64,000 bases of DNA from Zelopaecilomyces penicillatus (GCA_005765155.1 VCCP01000005.1:1054001-1118000); one strand, 5' to 3'. Shown: positions 31,047 through 44,129, counted from the stretch's first letter. Notes: generated by a model from the sequence alone, not told the origin. Numbers and translations: made by a program.

Positions 31047-33382
31047 CTACACACTGCCTCGTGCGGCCTTTTGAGGCTTGTAGTTGGGGAGTTCATCAAA
31101 CCATCCGAGCTCCTCGTTGTACTTGTAGGCGTGGAAAGCGATTCCATAGGGTTTCGGCTCGATGGAATACAGCATGCCGAGAGGAACATCCATATCAGTG
31201 ATATCTTCACGGGTAAGATCCATGAAATAGGCCATCAAAACTCTGCAAACAGAGCGGTGCCCAATGATCAGGAGATGATCGGTAATGCGCTCAATCTCTC
31301 GAACCATGTCGCGCAAGCGGCTAATAACCTGAAGATAGCCCTCGCCGCCGACGCCCGGATAAATATAGTTGAGCTTGTCCAAGGCACGCTTATGAAACTC
31401 CTGAGGATATCTTCTCGCAATTTCCTCATATGTCATGCCCTCAAACTGGCCGGAATTTAGTTCGTTGAGCATTTCCCAATTTTTAACGTCATAATCATCA
31501 TCGACATCAAAATACTCGGCCGTCTCCACACTGCGATGGAGCATCGATGTCCATACACAAAAGTTCTTCTCGTCCAGTTCATGGTTCAATTCAGGATAAG
31601 GGGGTGTGTTGGCACCAGGCAAAGGTGGGAAAGTTGCTTGCGCCAGCTTGCTCCTCTGCTCTACTACCCACTCTTCCCGCTTGTGCGTCATGAATCGGTA
31701 AAGCGCCTGAGCATAGCAGTGGCCGCGCTCGGTCAAGGGGGAGTCGCCACCCAGTCTGCCCAGTTCGTTGTCGATGCTCTGGCCGTGTCGGGTGATCCAA
31801 ATTTGGCGTGGAGCGAGGTTGAAGCTCGAAAGATAGGTGCTTATTCCGCCACTCAAGAAGCCTTTGAGTCTGTGCTGGACCAGTTTTCTACCAACATCAA
31901 TCATCTAAACTGCGTGTTAGCATGGCATTAACAATTAGAAATTGGTATGCAACCACACATACCTGAATATACTGCATATCATTCTCCTCTTCGTAGTCTC
32001 CTAGAGGTTCATAAGCACTTGCGTAGGCTTCAACACGTGCTTTGAAATCTTCGAGAGATTTGAGTGGATCTTTGTCCCGGTAGTCTGGACCAGAAAGCTT
32101 GAGGCGCATATTCGCCTCGAGCAAATCCGGGTCTCTGCAAATGCTCTCAATGAAAAGAATGCCCAATTTGGGCTCCCGATCTCTGATTCGATCCACAAGA
32201 TGCTGTCTTCGAACAACGGTGCTGTTGGTGGCATCCAGAATGCCTACGGCACCACCCCTGTTCAGTAGATAATCCAGCAATTCATCCAATGTGTCCATTG
32301 CCACTTGCTCTCTCATTGCGGATGCCCTTTCATTGTGGGGGTCAAAAAACTGGGCAGATTGATCAACCTCATCGGCGGATTGAGCTAGAGCATCGTTGAG
32401 ATCTAATGTCGTGGGCTCATTCCGATCCGGACTAAAAGGAGCAGGATGGCCGTTCAGCAAAATAGCAGCAGCCTGAACAGGTGGATCGAGAAAATCGGGC
32501 TCCGGCAACAACCTAGGATGGACTGAAACTTTCATCCCGGCAGCGTGGCGTCGTCGGTTACCCACATTGAAAATGCGTGATTCGTGTTGTTGCCAGGAGA
32601 GGTAGCGCTGGAGCTTCTTGGTTATGTAGGACTTGCCGCGTGCAGGCAATCCAACCATGACGATGACTAGTTTTGCTGCGACGTCGCGCTGAGGAATCCT
32701 GCCATCGGGTGACACTCGCGATCTTGTCATGCCCGGGATATTGAGGGTCGTCGCATGGGGTCGGACTCGAGGTGTTTGACTGCCCGAATTCTGACGCTGA
32801 GGGGGGCTGTAAGAGGCATTAGTCACCTTGTCTCCCATGTTTGTGACAATAAGTGCGCAGGAAGATCTTGTCGGAAAATAAGATATGAGGTTAAAAAAAA
32901 ACGCAAAAGACAAATATTCACTCACATGCGCGGCGAGCTGGGCGCAGTCGAGGTAACGCTGCGTGAGAGGGGCGGCGTGTCCGTCAGGTCCTGCGTCATG
33001 CGGGCGACTGATGCCATTGCCGGCATCGGCAACGGCATCGACATGGCGTAGTAGTAGGGGGCATCTCTAGCTGGGGCGGGCAGCAGAGGCAAATGGTGCT
33101 GGTGCTCAAGCTCCGAGGCCGTAGGCGAGAGCGAGAGGGCGGAAGGCGACGGTGGTGAAGCGGCGAGCTGGCTATTCATGACAAGTTTTGCAAGAGCCGA
33201 CTGTTGGGCGAGTTTGCGACCCACGTCTATTGGAGAGGGGCAGACAGATTCTTGTCAGCGTCTAGACGATGTAGAAGGGGCAGGAAGCAAGAGGGATGAA
33301 AAGGAACAGGAGCGAGTGGCGATGTAAGAAGAGACACGCGAGAATACATACCTTCTCTGCTGAAAAGAATGGCTGAAGGCAT
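31047..33382 (-). CDS. 6-phosphofructo-2-kinase/fructose-2,6-bisphosphatase
   Basis: Exons 33352..33382, 32926..33226, 31963..32806 and 31047..31904 give 677 residues. The short first exon (MPSAILFSRE) joins DVGRKLAQQSALAKL in phase. After a Pro/Ser-rich disordered N-terminus, the kinase domain starts near 150 with Walker A GLPARGKS at 163-170, FNVGNRRR and AVGILDATNST. The phosphatase domain has RHGQS (H432, the phospho-acceptor), the acidic FEGMTYEEI, and IIGHRSVCR with the second catalytic His. Both catalytic sets are present, so it is probably bifunctional, unlike yeast Pfk26, whose phosphatase site is inactive. An insertion of about 40 residues separates RHG from VWTS. It sets fructose-2,6-bisphosphate levels and so glycolysis versus gluconeogenesis. 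Confidence 0.93.
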
Positions 33383-33966
33383 TGGTGATGCGAGAGGAAG
33401 AGTCCGCCTGTGCGACTGCGACTGCGACTAGAATTATTAAGCCAAACCAAGACAGCACGAGCTTCTCTCAACAAGCAGGTGCCCTGGCAATTAAAAGGGC
33501 CAGCGGCCAATGGCGTATAAGCGTTGGTGGCGTGGCACGTCCAGCGAGACCGGCTGGTGGGAGGCTGTTAGAGTTGCCTCAAACCTGGCAGGGTGCAGGT
33601 GGGTCGGGTGCGCCTTGTTCCAGTGGCCCAGCGTCCCAGTGTTCCAGTGGGCGGGCTGCGGCGGGCTGGCACTGATGGCGTCGGAGTTGCGCGGTGAGTG
33701 ACCAGTGGCAGATGGCGTTGGGAAGCCCTGCTTGGCCTGCCTAGCGATCGATGGTGGGATGGATGGGGCACACACACACTGTGGCGTCAGCTCCGTTGGG
33801 GTCGATCCCAGGCCAATCCTAGGGGTTTCTGACAGCGTCTGAGCTGAGACGCTTCCAGCTAGGTACCTAAGCCTAAAGAAAGAGGGCCGATGGCACCGTA
33901 ATACCGTCAAACAACCCCCGGCGGCTGTCCCGTGTGGTCACCTAACTGAAAAAGAATCGACTGGAA

Positions 33967-33995
33967 GCCTGAGCCTGAGCCTGAGCCTGAGCCTG
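33967..33995. repeat. Hexamer tandem repeat (GCCTGA, about 5 copies)
   Basis: Nearly five consecutive GCCTGA units, 585-613 bp upstream of the PFKFB start codon. Confidence 0.95.
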
Positions 33996-34142
33996 TCCTG
34001 CTTCTTCTGTGCGTTATTAGCAGCGAGTCCTCTTTTTCTCTTGTTTCTTTTCTAAAGGAACCCAAGCAAACGATGCCCAGCATCCTATAAGACTTCCTCC
34101 TGTCAAGGTAATGTTCTGGTAGGATACCGGTAAGCCAGGGAT

Positions 34143-34164
34143 GGGGGGGGGGGGGGGGGGGGGG
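34143..34164. repeat. G22 homopolymer
   Basis: An uninterrupted run of 22 G on the plus strand, about 760 bp upstream of the PFKFB start. It could form a G-quadruplex; its length may be imprecise in an assembly. Confidence 0.9.
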
Positions 34165-37100
34165 AGCACAGAGCATCTACGTACCAGTGATGGTGAGTAA
34201 TAACGTTCAAGTCACTTATTCGACGTCAGAGCCACAAGGCCTGGCCGAACTTGAACTGATAACGAATTTTGGATGGTGAGACTTTTTTCTTTGGTTTGGC
34301 TTGGCAGAAGCTGCAATGCCCCTTCCCCCTCCTTCCAAAAATAAGCCACGCCGAGATTGGGGTGAAGACTAGATGAAGAGAACCGTAAATTGGAAAGAAA
34401 AAAAACACTGGGTGGCCGATGAACTGCGTGTGTATGTGTTTGTGTGTGTGGTGAAATAAAGCACTGTCGGATGGCGTTTATTGAATTCTTTTGCACGCTC
34501 CAGGCGGCAATGGATATAAATTGAGGCGTAGAGCGAAGTCGGTCCTTGCTTGTTCGTTGATTTAGATGGCTGAGAGGCTGCGAAGGTAGGTTTCGAGGTG
34601 CATCTAAATGTTTGCGGGATGTCGTATTTTCTCAGCTGACCAGCGGCTTTTCTTGGGTGAAATGTGTGAAGACGGTGTTTTGATGTTTTGTTGGATTGTG
34701 GGAGAAGATCCTCGCAGTCCATTCCTCAAGGGCAGGCTCCTTTATAATACATTCCAAGTTATAAGAATCGAAGATACCTTACCTACATGGGGCACGACTA
34801 AACCCACTAACCAAAGTAAAATAGTACTGTACTGTACCTAATAATACTGGATAATACGACCCCATCCAAGAACAAGAACAAGAAGGCACTCTCACTCGTA
34901 GGATGGTATCGCCGGGCTCGCAGACGGCAGATCCCTCCTCCTCCTCGTCCCCCCACTTGTTCGAATCTGCAACCAGCAAAACACACACACACACCAAGTT
35001 TGGGAAAGCCCACCTAAACCCACAAACCATGACCCAGCGGGCTGCTGCCATGCAGGGTGTAACATGTAAGAAGATGCGCCGCCAATGCACGAGAGCTTGC
35101 TGCGCGCGTCATGCAGTGGAGTTTGTTCCGGGGTGGTGGAGGAGGAGTATTAGCAGGAGGAGGAGGAGGAAGAGGAAGCCCTTCACAACCTTCCCACCAC
35201 CACCCTGTGGCTAGTCGGATAGTTGCGCCGAAAAGCCATCTTTCGCAAGGGGTCGATTTCTTAGCGCCTGGAGCGCCTTTCATTGCCATCCTTTTTTTTT
35301 TCAACTCATTCTCATTATGACTCCACCACTAATAAAACAACTGACCAAAACCTTTGCAGCAAAGAGAGCCCCTCCAGACACCCCAGCAACTGATGTCGTA
35401 CCGAGAAATGTTTGCTGCGAGATTTGATGCGGGCAAAGTCCCACTTTCGTCATTATCCTTGTTAGTCAAACTTCCAAACCTTACATGCATCGTTGTTGTT
35501 GTATCCTACGCAGGGAAGGACCAAAAAAGAAATCGTTTTGAAAGAGCAAATCGACACACACACACCCCTCATCACTATTTACCCCCCCGCTTCGTTCAAG
35601 CTTTCCCCTAGTTCAAAAGAAAGAAGCCTCCGGGAGGGGGGGTAAATAGTAGGAAAAGCCAATTGAAATAGTTTTAAGCTTTGTAGCTATCATGTGAAAA
35701 AAGAGAGGAAGAGTCACAGCCAAGCCTGCTTTTTTTCCCTTTCTTTGCTGTGTTTGATTGGAAAATATCCCGTTCCCGTCACTTGCATTAGGCGCATTAG
35801 TCGCCTGGCTTCGCCGATACCGGAGCTTATAGTGGTACATCTGTAGGTTAGTACCAGCTCGGTAACCTGTGCAGGCAGCGAGTCACTCAAATCCACCCCA
35901 CAGCGCCAGGGGGGACAAGGAGGGGCAGAGACACCGTGTGCTGCTAAACTTGGCCTGAGACCAAAATTCATTACCATGCTGCTTTGCGTAATACAGGTTA
36001 TCAATCTACAAAGTACATTTCTAATCCAGCTGCGATAGGGGACGTGACAATTTTATCTCCGAAACCAATCTTGTCGCTTCCCGCAAAGTATGCACGGCCA
36101 TGTTTTGTAATGAGAGTGAGTTGTTGTTATTATTAACAACATCACTATCAATCCTCCTCATTATCTCAATTCTCATTATCATTAAGTCTACTCGTCATTA
36201 TTAATAGCCATCGAACTTCATCTATTATCTACTTGCTCCCCAAGGAGTCTCAACCGTTTCGCTCCATGAAAAGAAGTAGAAGCGATTGGTAGTCGCCAGC
36301 AAGCATTAACCATTCATGCATTTCAGCAGCATTCACGCCAGGATGTCGCGTTTCCACATCCCCAAAATAAACAATCAACCTACAGATATAGGCGTTCATC
36401 ATGCACTTGCATACCATCGTAGACGTCATGCACTTTGCTACAAACCCCAACGGTTTACCTGCGCTGAAGAGCGGAACAAATTAAGGGGAAAAAAGAAAAT
36501 ACTCAGCATGAAATGCCAGTCAGGACTTGTGCTCACCATTCTTGCCATTGAGACAACACCGCCCCTCAACAGAAAGTAAGGTGATTAACCTACTCCGTAT
36601 CAAGTATGAACCGTACCCACGAGCGGTAATAAACGAATAGAAGTGCGCGTCCGCGCGTATTCGTATGTACGTGCTACGTCGCATGGTTGGCACTCTCCCG
36701 CCTGTGCTGAGGTTGCAGATGTCGCAGACGTCGCATAGGGAGCAGAGCGGCGGGCTACCGATGGAGAGACAGATTCTTGTTCGTGCGTCGTCGTATGGAC
36801 TCGTATGCTTAAATTATCCGCGCGTCCATGCACGCGCATGTTTGGTTTCATTCAATGTCTAGCCAAGAAAGCGTGTGTAGGCAAATGGATTCAAACATGA
36901 GTATTTTACGGCCCTTTGACACAAACCGCAACAGGATCGTCGTTCCGCGCATTCCAATGCAACACATCTCTCATCAATCAACCCTCGCCAGTCGTCAAAC
37001 AACGTGCAACGTTGGAGTGGGATGGCTTGCCGTGGCGGGCCGGGGGCCTGGTCCGCCTCTCACCCTCGTCCAGCCCTGTCTTCTCATAGGATCTGACAAG

Positions 37101-38981
37101 ATCTGACTGCCCACCCAGCCGGGCCTTTTTGGGGGGGTTTTCAGGAGCTTGACTTGTCTCTCAAGCACAGAGTGCGGATGCTCGCAGTCGTATATCCAAT
37201 GTCAACCTTGTCTCAAAGCTATCCTCCATTGTTGAGCCTTTTCGAGACGACTAGGCTACCGGCATTGTCCCCTGGCTGTTGTTATGAGCTATAATTGTAG
37301 GTTTCAAAAGACAAACCCCAGCCCACAACCGCATCGCATCAACCGCTTCCCCGGAGATGGGAAAACGTGTTGTGACAAGAGCACGTGCTGTTCCCGAGTT
37401 CTGCATTCTTTATGACGTGGTACGAAGACAAGTCATCGGGGAGACCCTGATGTTCTCGGTAACTCCGGTCGACCGTTGTTGATCCTTGCCCGCACCAGCC
37501 ATTCCATCCCCCACGGGGTTTTGAATGCTTCCGTGAAGATGGTGGCGTAATATTATGTGCATCGTCCAGCAAGTGCCAGATTAGTCTAGGGCATATTATT
37601 TTGTCGATCTTGAGAAGGACCCTTAAATGCCCAGCTTATTGATGGCCATCATATTAAACATCGTTTTGGTTAGCCCAGCAGCCCTAAAGTGGTTTTAGCA
37701 AGCAGAACGCACCCACACATAAGCAGCAGCTAAGCTAGTTTCGCATTAAGTTGGAGGAAGGTGTGTGCTTCAAAGCATCCAGAATAGTCACGAGAATGGG
37801 TGATCGACAGTAAGTTTGCATCATCTTCGAAATCGACGTTCCAAAGGTGTAAACGCTCGTTTACATGCAGGCCTACATCGAGCAGGGTGGCAATGAAACA
37901 GCCTCAATATTAGGCTATTTGGCAACTTGGCAGCCTCACTGTGCTGAATAGGTGTTTCCATTATCATGCCAAAGTACCTACATAAGTAAGTTAATACTTG
38001 CAAGTTCACAACCCAGTGTTCGTGTCGTCACTTGTCTCGGGGGCTTCACACCCTTCCCCAGGTTGCGACGCCAGTTTCTGTTTGTTCCTGACAAGGGGGA
38101 GCCAACGGGTGAGAGGCGATACAAGTGCGCATCAACATTTTTGCGGAGATGGCGGATCTCGTGCGGCATGCTTATATCTCTGCTGGAGAAGAATGAACAT
38201 CATACTATTAATGTCTTGGACCGAAACGACTGCGATTATAATAGACATTGTATTGTGAATGGTGGTAGAGACAGGGTGGCGAATAATCTCCAGAGCACAA
38301 GTACGAAGTACCTCTACACAGGTTGGGTTGTACCTGCACTAAAACGGGTCACTAGCCACAGTTTGTCATCCTTCTACTGTGGCGTCCATGCATCTGAGCC
38401 GTTTGTGAACAGCAGTAGGTGGACCCTGACTGACGACTTGGTAGCAATGAAGACCAGCGCCAATATGCCGACACGGCCACTAACAAAATTATTGCTCACA
38501 ACTTCACAAGGCCTATGCGAACTCTTTTCGCATCAAGTCACCAAAACACCTCCCACCCTTCCATCATACAATGTCGCACTGAGTCCAATTTCATCCCAAA
38601 GGACACTTGCATATTTCTTTGGAACACACTCCCATCATTTCTAGTTGACAAGGCACTGCCTCGGGCAACGCGTATTGTGGTCGCCAAGTCTGTTGGCAAG
38701 TGTCAAAATTCTAAACCCGAGAACTAATTACAACGCCAACGTCATTTCCTTCAAGGAGAAAAAGAAAAAAAGACGGCAGCATCTGCAACTTGTTGGCTCT
38801 GATCAGCGCAAATCTGTGTCTCTCGGTAATTGAGTGGCCTGAGCGACGACAATTGCGCAGAGGAAAAGCAACAATAAGTGTTGCCAAACAAGAACAATAC
38901 CAAGGATATCAAACGCACTTCATCATCACTTTAAGCAAAAGAGAGAAGAAAAGTGTACGGTGATTCATACCCTGCGATTCG

Positions 38982-39003
38982 TTTGTTGTTGTTGTTGTTG
39001 TTG
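38982..39003. repeat. (TTG)7 trinucleotide repeat
   Basis: A perfect TTG run about 335 bp upstream of the tad3 ATG. Confidence 0.9.
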
Positions 39004-39336
39004 TTTTGTTGCAAGCGCCTTCTGTCCAGCTTGACTTGGGGTGACACCTTGCCTCCTTCCAAGCACATTGGTTGGCGACCATTGTTGATAGTTGTTTCCA
39101 TTCAAGAAAGGCACAAACGATCACTTCATCGCCAAAGTTCTTCTTTGAAATTCTCTAATCTCCCGTTCCAAAGAGTCATCATCCCAACTTCTTCGTCAAC
39201 CTTGACTGCACCTTGCTGAAAATACCATCGTGGGTACTGGTGCACCAGTGCTCCCTACGCCGGTGGCCTTGGCACCAGAAATCATCAACGGTGCATCTGC
39301 CTCAAAGGGGACTTGATCCTAGGAACGACTAGAAAA

Positions 39337-40810
39337 ATGGCAGCAAATGAGAGTGTTGAATGTGGCGCTGCTTCAAGCGAGACCGTGGTGCAAATTCAAG
39401 CAAAGGACCCTCAGGCAAAAGACACCCAGCGAATAAAATGCGTCTTGCCAAACCCTCTTACCGATCAACTGAAGCAAAAACACATGCGAAGAGGTGTTTT
39501 GATTCCACTGAAAACCAACCAGGAGGTTCGCCAAGACCATGTGATTGTGCAGGCATTGATCACCAGAGCGCCAACGAAGATTGCTAACGATGTCTTGCTG
39601 TGAGTTGAACCTCCATAACCCGTTACCAACCTAGCCAGCGTCTTTCTTAACAGAAAGATTCTTTTTTGCGTTGGTTGACTTTTGCTGACACCTGGTTAGA
39701 GTGTTGAAAGAGTTGCAACCTTCGAAAAATACGCAACTTTCGCAGCCTTCACAGCCTCTGCAACCTTCGCAACCTTCGGAAACTGCGCAATCTGCGAAAC
39801 CTGAGAATAGCGCTAACCCCCTACTTCACCTTCGCAGATGCGCAAAGCCTATGGATCTGCCTGCGCATATTAAAACGCAGTTCATGAACGATACCCCTGA
39901 AGGGCGTCAAATCCACACTACCAAGTCAAATTGGATCTACATTATCATAGGAGAGGCCAAGGACTTCGAACCAGAGGAACTTATCGAAGCTTTATCCAAG
40001 ATTGAAGGAGTGGAGAAAGTTCCCTTTCTTAGCAAGATTCCAGTTCCATTGCTGGCACCGACATCCCAAGTCCAAGCAGCCATGTGGACTTCACAGTTCT
40101 GGCCGACTGTCTATCGAAAGAATAATCCCCTTGGGCCACATCCGGGTATAGTGGCCCGTGGCACGGATGAGATTAGGGATGACTGTTCGCTTTGGATGGC
40201 TCTAGCCCACCGCGTTGCCGTGCAGGCCAAGAAAGCGGGTATTGGGGAAGCGATGGGGGCTGTCATTGTTCATAGAGGTGACGCTGGCGCAGAGCTTGTT
40301 GGTCTTGCAGGAGATGCTCGTTGGCATCAGGGGGGAGGCCTCGGCATCGGTAATAATACCATGTCACATTGTGTGTTGCGTGCTATCAGCATGGTTGCAC
40401 AGAAGCTGGTACGACACGAGCGCAGAACTCATGGCCAACCAATGACCGTTGCTCATTTGGAATACGACGCATTCCAGGACTCGCCCCTTCTTGAAATGGA
40501 GAAAGAATGCTTCTTACAGGAGCATCCCAGCAAGGACGGATACCTGTGCCATGGCCTGGAGCTTTATGTCACCCACGAGCCGTGTGTGGCTTGCTCCATG
40601 GGTATTCTCCATTCGCGCATGGGAAGGGCAGTGTTTTGCAAACACATGCCGCGTACCGGGGGTTTGAGCTCAGATGATCGGCCTGATGGAGGTGGACGAG
40701 GATTGGGTCTTTTCTGGAGACGAGAGCTCAACTGGAGCCTTTTGGCGTGGGAATGGGAACGTGATGGCGTGCCAAACCTGCCACCGATTGACCCGACTAC
40801 TCATGTTTAG
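39337..40810 (+). CDS. tad3: tRNA-specific adenosine-34 deaminase subunit Tad3
   Basis: Exons 39337..39599 and 39700..40810, intron 100 nt with a TGCTGAC branch site, give 457 residues. The C-terminal cytidine-deaminase-like domain has the zinc ligands in SHCV and PCVACS. The catalytic Glu of the HAE motif is replaced by Val (HCV), as in other Tad3 subunits, which are catalytically silent partners of Tad2. Together they convert A34 to inosine in the tRNA wobble position. The N-terminal domain includes a Gln/Pro/Ser repeat just after the intron (about residues 92-122, LSQPSQPLQPSQPSE) coded by AACCTTCGCA-like DNA repeats; it looks like an expanded linker. It is upstream of, and in the same direction as, RNase H1. 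Confidence 0.92.
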
Positions 40811-42079
40811 GATTACCACCTCCCAGGCCCATGTGGGACTCAGTCATTTCACCGTTGGCTGGCGCTATTCATCCGTATATGTTGGCTTTATAGAAGCAGG
40901 TCGCCAAGCCCAACTCAACCAACCCAACTAAGGCCGATTATGATACATGTTGCTTGTTCAGGGACAAGGGCTTTGCTGGGGCTTTATATGTTCCAGAATA
41001 GAATTCCATTGACTTGGCCACATTATGAAACTAGACAGACTAGACGTAGGATAAAAAAGGGATCAGATGGTTCTCTAGAAGTCTATGCCTTTCTAGATAG
41101 AAACGGGATGCGTCGGCAGCAGTTAGGCAATGACATTGTGCAGCGACATGTACAATCTTCGATGTACCTGACCAATCAAAAAGGGTCCCGCATTCATAGC
41201 TAGCAATTGCATTTCTAAAGAAAGAAGAAAAAGATAATTATAGCAGAAATGGGTTGGACGATAATTAATGCCGACAACCCGACAACAAGGGTCTTTGTTT
41301 CTACACGTGTTTGTGTTAGCGACGTGTTTTTCACCAGTTCCAAGCCTCATCCGTCACCTCCCCTGGACTCTTCTCCCCCTGCCCCGCAACATCGGCCCAT
41401 TAGGGAAAGGGTACTTGATCGTAGCGCCAAATCTGATGCGTGGGAAAAGTACCTCGGAGCAGCACCCACCAGTACCAACCAAGTACAGCCCTGCCCCTCC
41501 TGGGAACCAAGCTGCTGGGGGCTGCGCGAATCACGCGGACGCAGTGGCGCTTTTGCACCTGGAGGAGGTCTTCTCTTGCACCTGGCAAAGGGAAGAGGAC
41601 CCCCCCCCTTCTTTCAATTGCCATCTCCTCCCCCCCCCCCCCCCCCGTTCCCTTGTTTTCCCCTCTCACATGAGCAACAAAAAGAAACGGCTACACGGAG
41701 GGCCAAAGCAATCTCATCCGTCGCTGTCCAAATTTTCCAAATTTCCTCTTGTGCCCCCGTCATGCCAATGCTGTGACTCTTTGGTCGTCGCTTTCAGCCT
41801 TGTGCGAAGATCGCCAACGGCACAACCGTAGCCCAAGAAGGCTTCAGCCGCCGCCGCCGTCTTTATCTTTATTGTCCACGACACGCCGCAACCAACAACA
41901 CCGCCGCAGTCAAAGAACCACCATCACGTTCAGCGCCGCGCCTGGCGCGAGAATATGTATCTGTCTCCCCAGACCTGTCGATTTTCAGTTTCAGTTTCCG
42001 CTACACTTCCCAATCGTCGACTACTACTATCGCAACAACCAACCCAATCACATATTCGGCCTGCTCAATCAACGCAAGC
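40811..42079. other. Intergenic: tad3 3' region and RNase H1 promoter
   Basis: 1.27 kb. From about 41330 on it is strongly pyrimidine-rich with a C-run at about 41629-41647 and CT-rich stretches leading to the RNase H1 ATG. Pro/Ser-rich frames here result from that composition. No separate gene. Confidence 0.55.
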
Positions 42080-43156
42080 ATGCCTGTAACGACCATGGAT
42101 AAGAAACGGTCTGCGTCCACGACTAGCGCAACTGCGGGCCCGTCCAAAAAGCGCAAGATGGAGAATGTGCAGAAATATTATGCCGTCAGAGCGGGTTTCG
42201 TTCCGGGCGTGTACCTGACATATGCAGAGTGTCAGGCCCAAACCGCCGGGTTCAAGGGAGCTGTTTGTAAGTGAACTTTTCAAAATTTTCTCTCGCCTCT
42301 CGGCCACTGTCGCCGATGCTTTCAAACCCCAGCTAACACCCGATTTTCCTGGTTAGTTAAATCTTTTATATCGCACGAAGATGCCGCCGCGTTCGCAGCT
42401 GGCAAAAAAGTCATGGCAGCGCCAGACGAACCTGATAAATTCTACGCCGTCGCAGTTGGCAATCCTACTGGTATTTTTACCGACTGGGCGGACGCCTCAG
42501 AGGCTATCAAGGGCGTCAAGGGCCCTAAGTATAAGCGATTCGCAACTCGGATCGAAGCCGTTGCATATATCAAGCAATATGGCAACATGGACGCAATTCA
42601 AGCGCTAGGAGAAGTACCGGAGCCTATGCTCGAAGTAACAAAGCCCGCGAAAAGGGCAAAGGTGGTTAAGGAAATCCCAATCACACAGCCTCAAGAAGAC
42701 ATACTAGAAGTATATACAGACGGAAGCAGTCTGGCAAATGGAAAAGCCGGCTCTCGCGCGGGCTTCGGCGTCTACTTTGGCGACAATGACCCTCGAAATA
42801 TCTCGGAGCGCCTGCAAGGCGAGCCACAGACGAATCAGCGCGCCGAGTTGATGGCCATGCTCCGAGCGCTAGAAGTTGCGCCGCTGCACCAAATCGTCAA
42901 GATATACAGCGATAGCCAGTACTCCATCAAGTGTGTGACGGAATGGGCAATTGGGTGGAAGAATCGGAACTGGATGACGGCAAGCGGCGAAAAGGTCAAA
43001 AACCAGGATATTATACGGGCCGTCCTTGCCAAGCTCGATGAACGAACCAAAGCCGGAGCAAACACTTATTTCCAATGGGTCAAGGGTCACTCCGCCAACG
43101 TCGGGAATGAAGCTGCCGACCGGCTAGCTGTTAGAGGTGCCAAGTCAGCAGCATAG
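42080..43156 (+). CDS. rnh1: Ribonuclease H1
   Basis: Exons 42080..42266 and 42357..43156, intron 90 nt with a GCTAAC branch site, give 328 residues. Two hybrid-binding domains stand in tandem: KYYAVRAGFVPGVYLTYAEC... (about 31-80) and KFYAVAVGNPTGIFTDWADA... (about 88-130), as in yeast Rnh1. The RNase H fold follows with its acidic residues in YTDGSS, NQRAEL, YSDSQYS and EAADRLA, the D-E-D-D set. It cuts RNA in RNA/DNA hybrids and so removes R-loops and primers. The N-terminus has a bipartite nuclear signal (KKRS...SKKRK), arguing for nuclear location; no mitochondrial presequence precedes it. A second ATG at 42095 is also possible. Confidence 0.95.
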
Positions 43157-44129
43157 ACTATTTGAGCTGGGATAGGGCATTTTGAGACGCCCCAATCCTT
43201 GGTGCCTCGGGCGGTGCTGATCTTTCCTTGATTTTCAGGGGCGGTTTTGACATGCTCACATAACCTAGAGGGGTTGTTTGGGGCTTCAAAACCGCTTGCT
43301 ACCAGGGCATTGTGCGGAGTATACGGGGACAATACACGGATGATGGAACTTTGGGAATATATGACATATGCAAATGTTGATATGTTGTGTGTAGTGTATG
43401 GAAGGCAATACAGTTGTTTGCTTATTAGCCGCATGAGCAGTTTCGTACTAAACGAAGCGCTCTCATTAAAGGATTCACGGCTGCATATCTTGTCTTGTCA
43501 AGTAAGACAATAGGTTAGCTAGCAGCGTTCATCAATGGTCCAAGTCTTGTATATTTGTATGTTTGTTCAACAATTTGTAAGACTAAGGCCGCGCAGATAC
43601 ATTAGTATGTGTAGTCTTATCACGTAAGGATGATCAGACAAGAAATCCATGTTGTACAATTCGATGTGACCAAATTAGGATGTTTTAGGGTCCTAGAAAT
43701 TAGATATTCGGCCGATGATATCATTCCAAGTCAGCTGTCGCACTTTGTGGGCCAAAAAAAGATGGCGCCAACGCTACTGATTCGTTCGCTAGAGGTGATG
43801 GGCCTTGATATGATCATTCCATCACCGCTAAGCATCCCCTCTCCATTGCCACTGCAAAACCCTTTTTGCTCAGCAAGACATCGTTATTTTTTTCTTGGAA
43901 CCGCGACATAAAAAACAAAGTTAAAAAAAATACAGGAGCGAGTTGTCGCAATACCCTTTGCTGGATACCGCGACAAAATCACGCTGTCTACTGTACGAAC
44001 CTGTTCTTTGCAAAGAAAGGAAAAAAGAAAGAAGAAAGAAAGAAACACCATGATCGCTGCGCTGGCTCTGATTGACGTCGCAATTGCCACCCAGTTCTCA
44101 CGCTGCTAACATACGCTCTTGGCGCCAAG
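43157..44129. other. Intergenic: rnh1 3' region and antiporter promoter
   Basis: 970 bases; no gene. A purine-rich A/G stretch (about 44015-44047) lies some 85-115 bp upstream of the antiporter ATG. Confidence 0.5.

Larger units (their letters stand above)
33383..39336. other. Very long divergent intergenic region (about 6 kb)
   Basis: This is the longest gene-free stretch in the window, between the outward-reading PFKFB and tad3 genes. It holds many simple repeats (a hexamer run at 33967-33995, G22 at 34143-34164, CA tracts near 34430 and 34980, TTG repeats at 38982-39003). Open frames are biased by these repeats or have no domain. One ATG frame of about 158 codons at 38168-38644 (plus) has no recognisable feature. 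It could hide a non-coding RNA or a diverged gene, but I cannot support one. Confidence 0.5.

Noticed and set aside
37952..38167. Upstream part of the 230-codon frame in the PFKFB-tad3 interval
   Set aside because: It has no ATG before 38168 and no recognisable sequence features.
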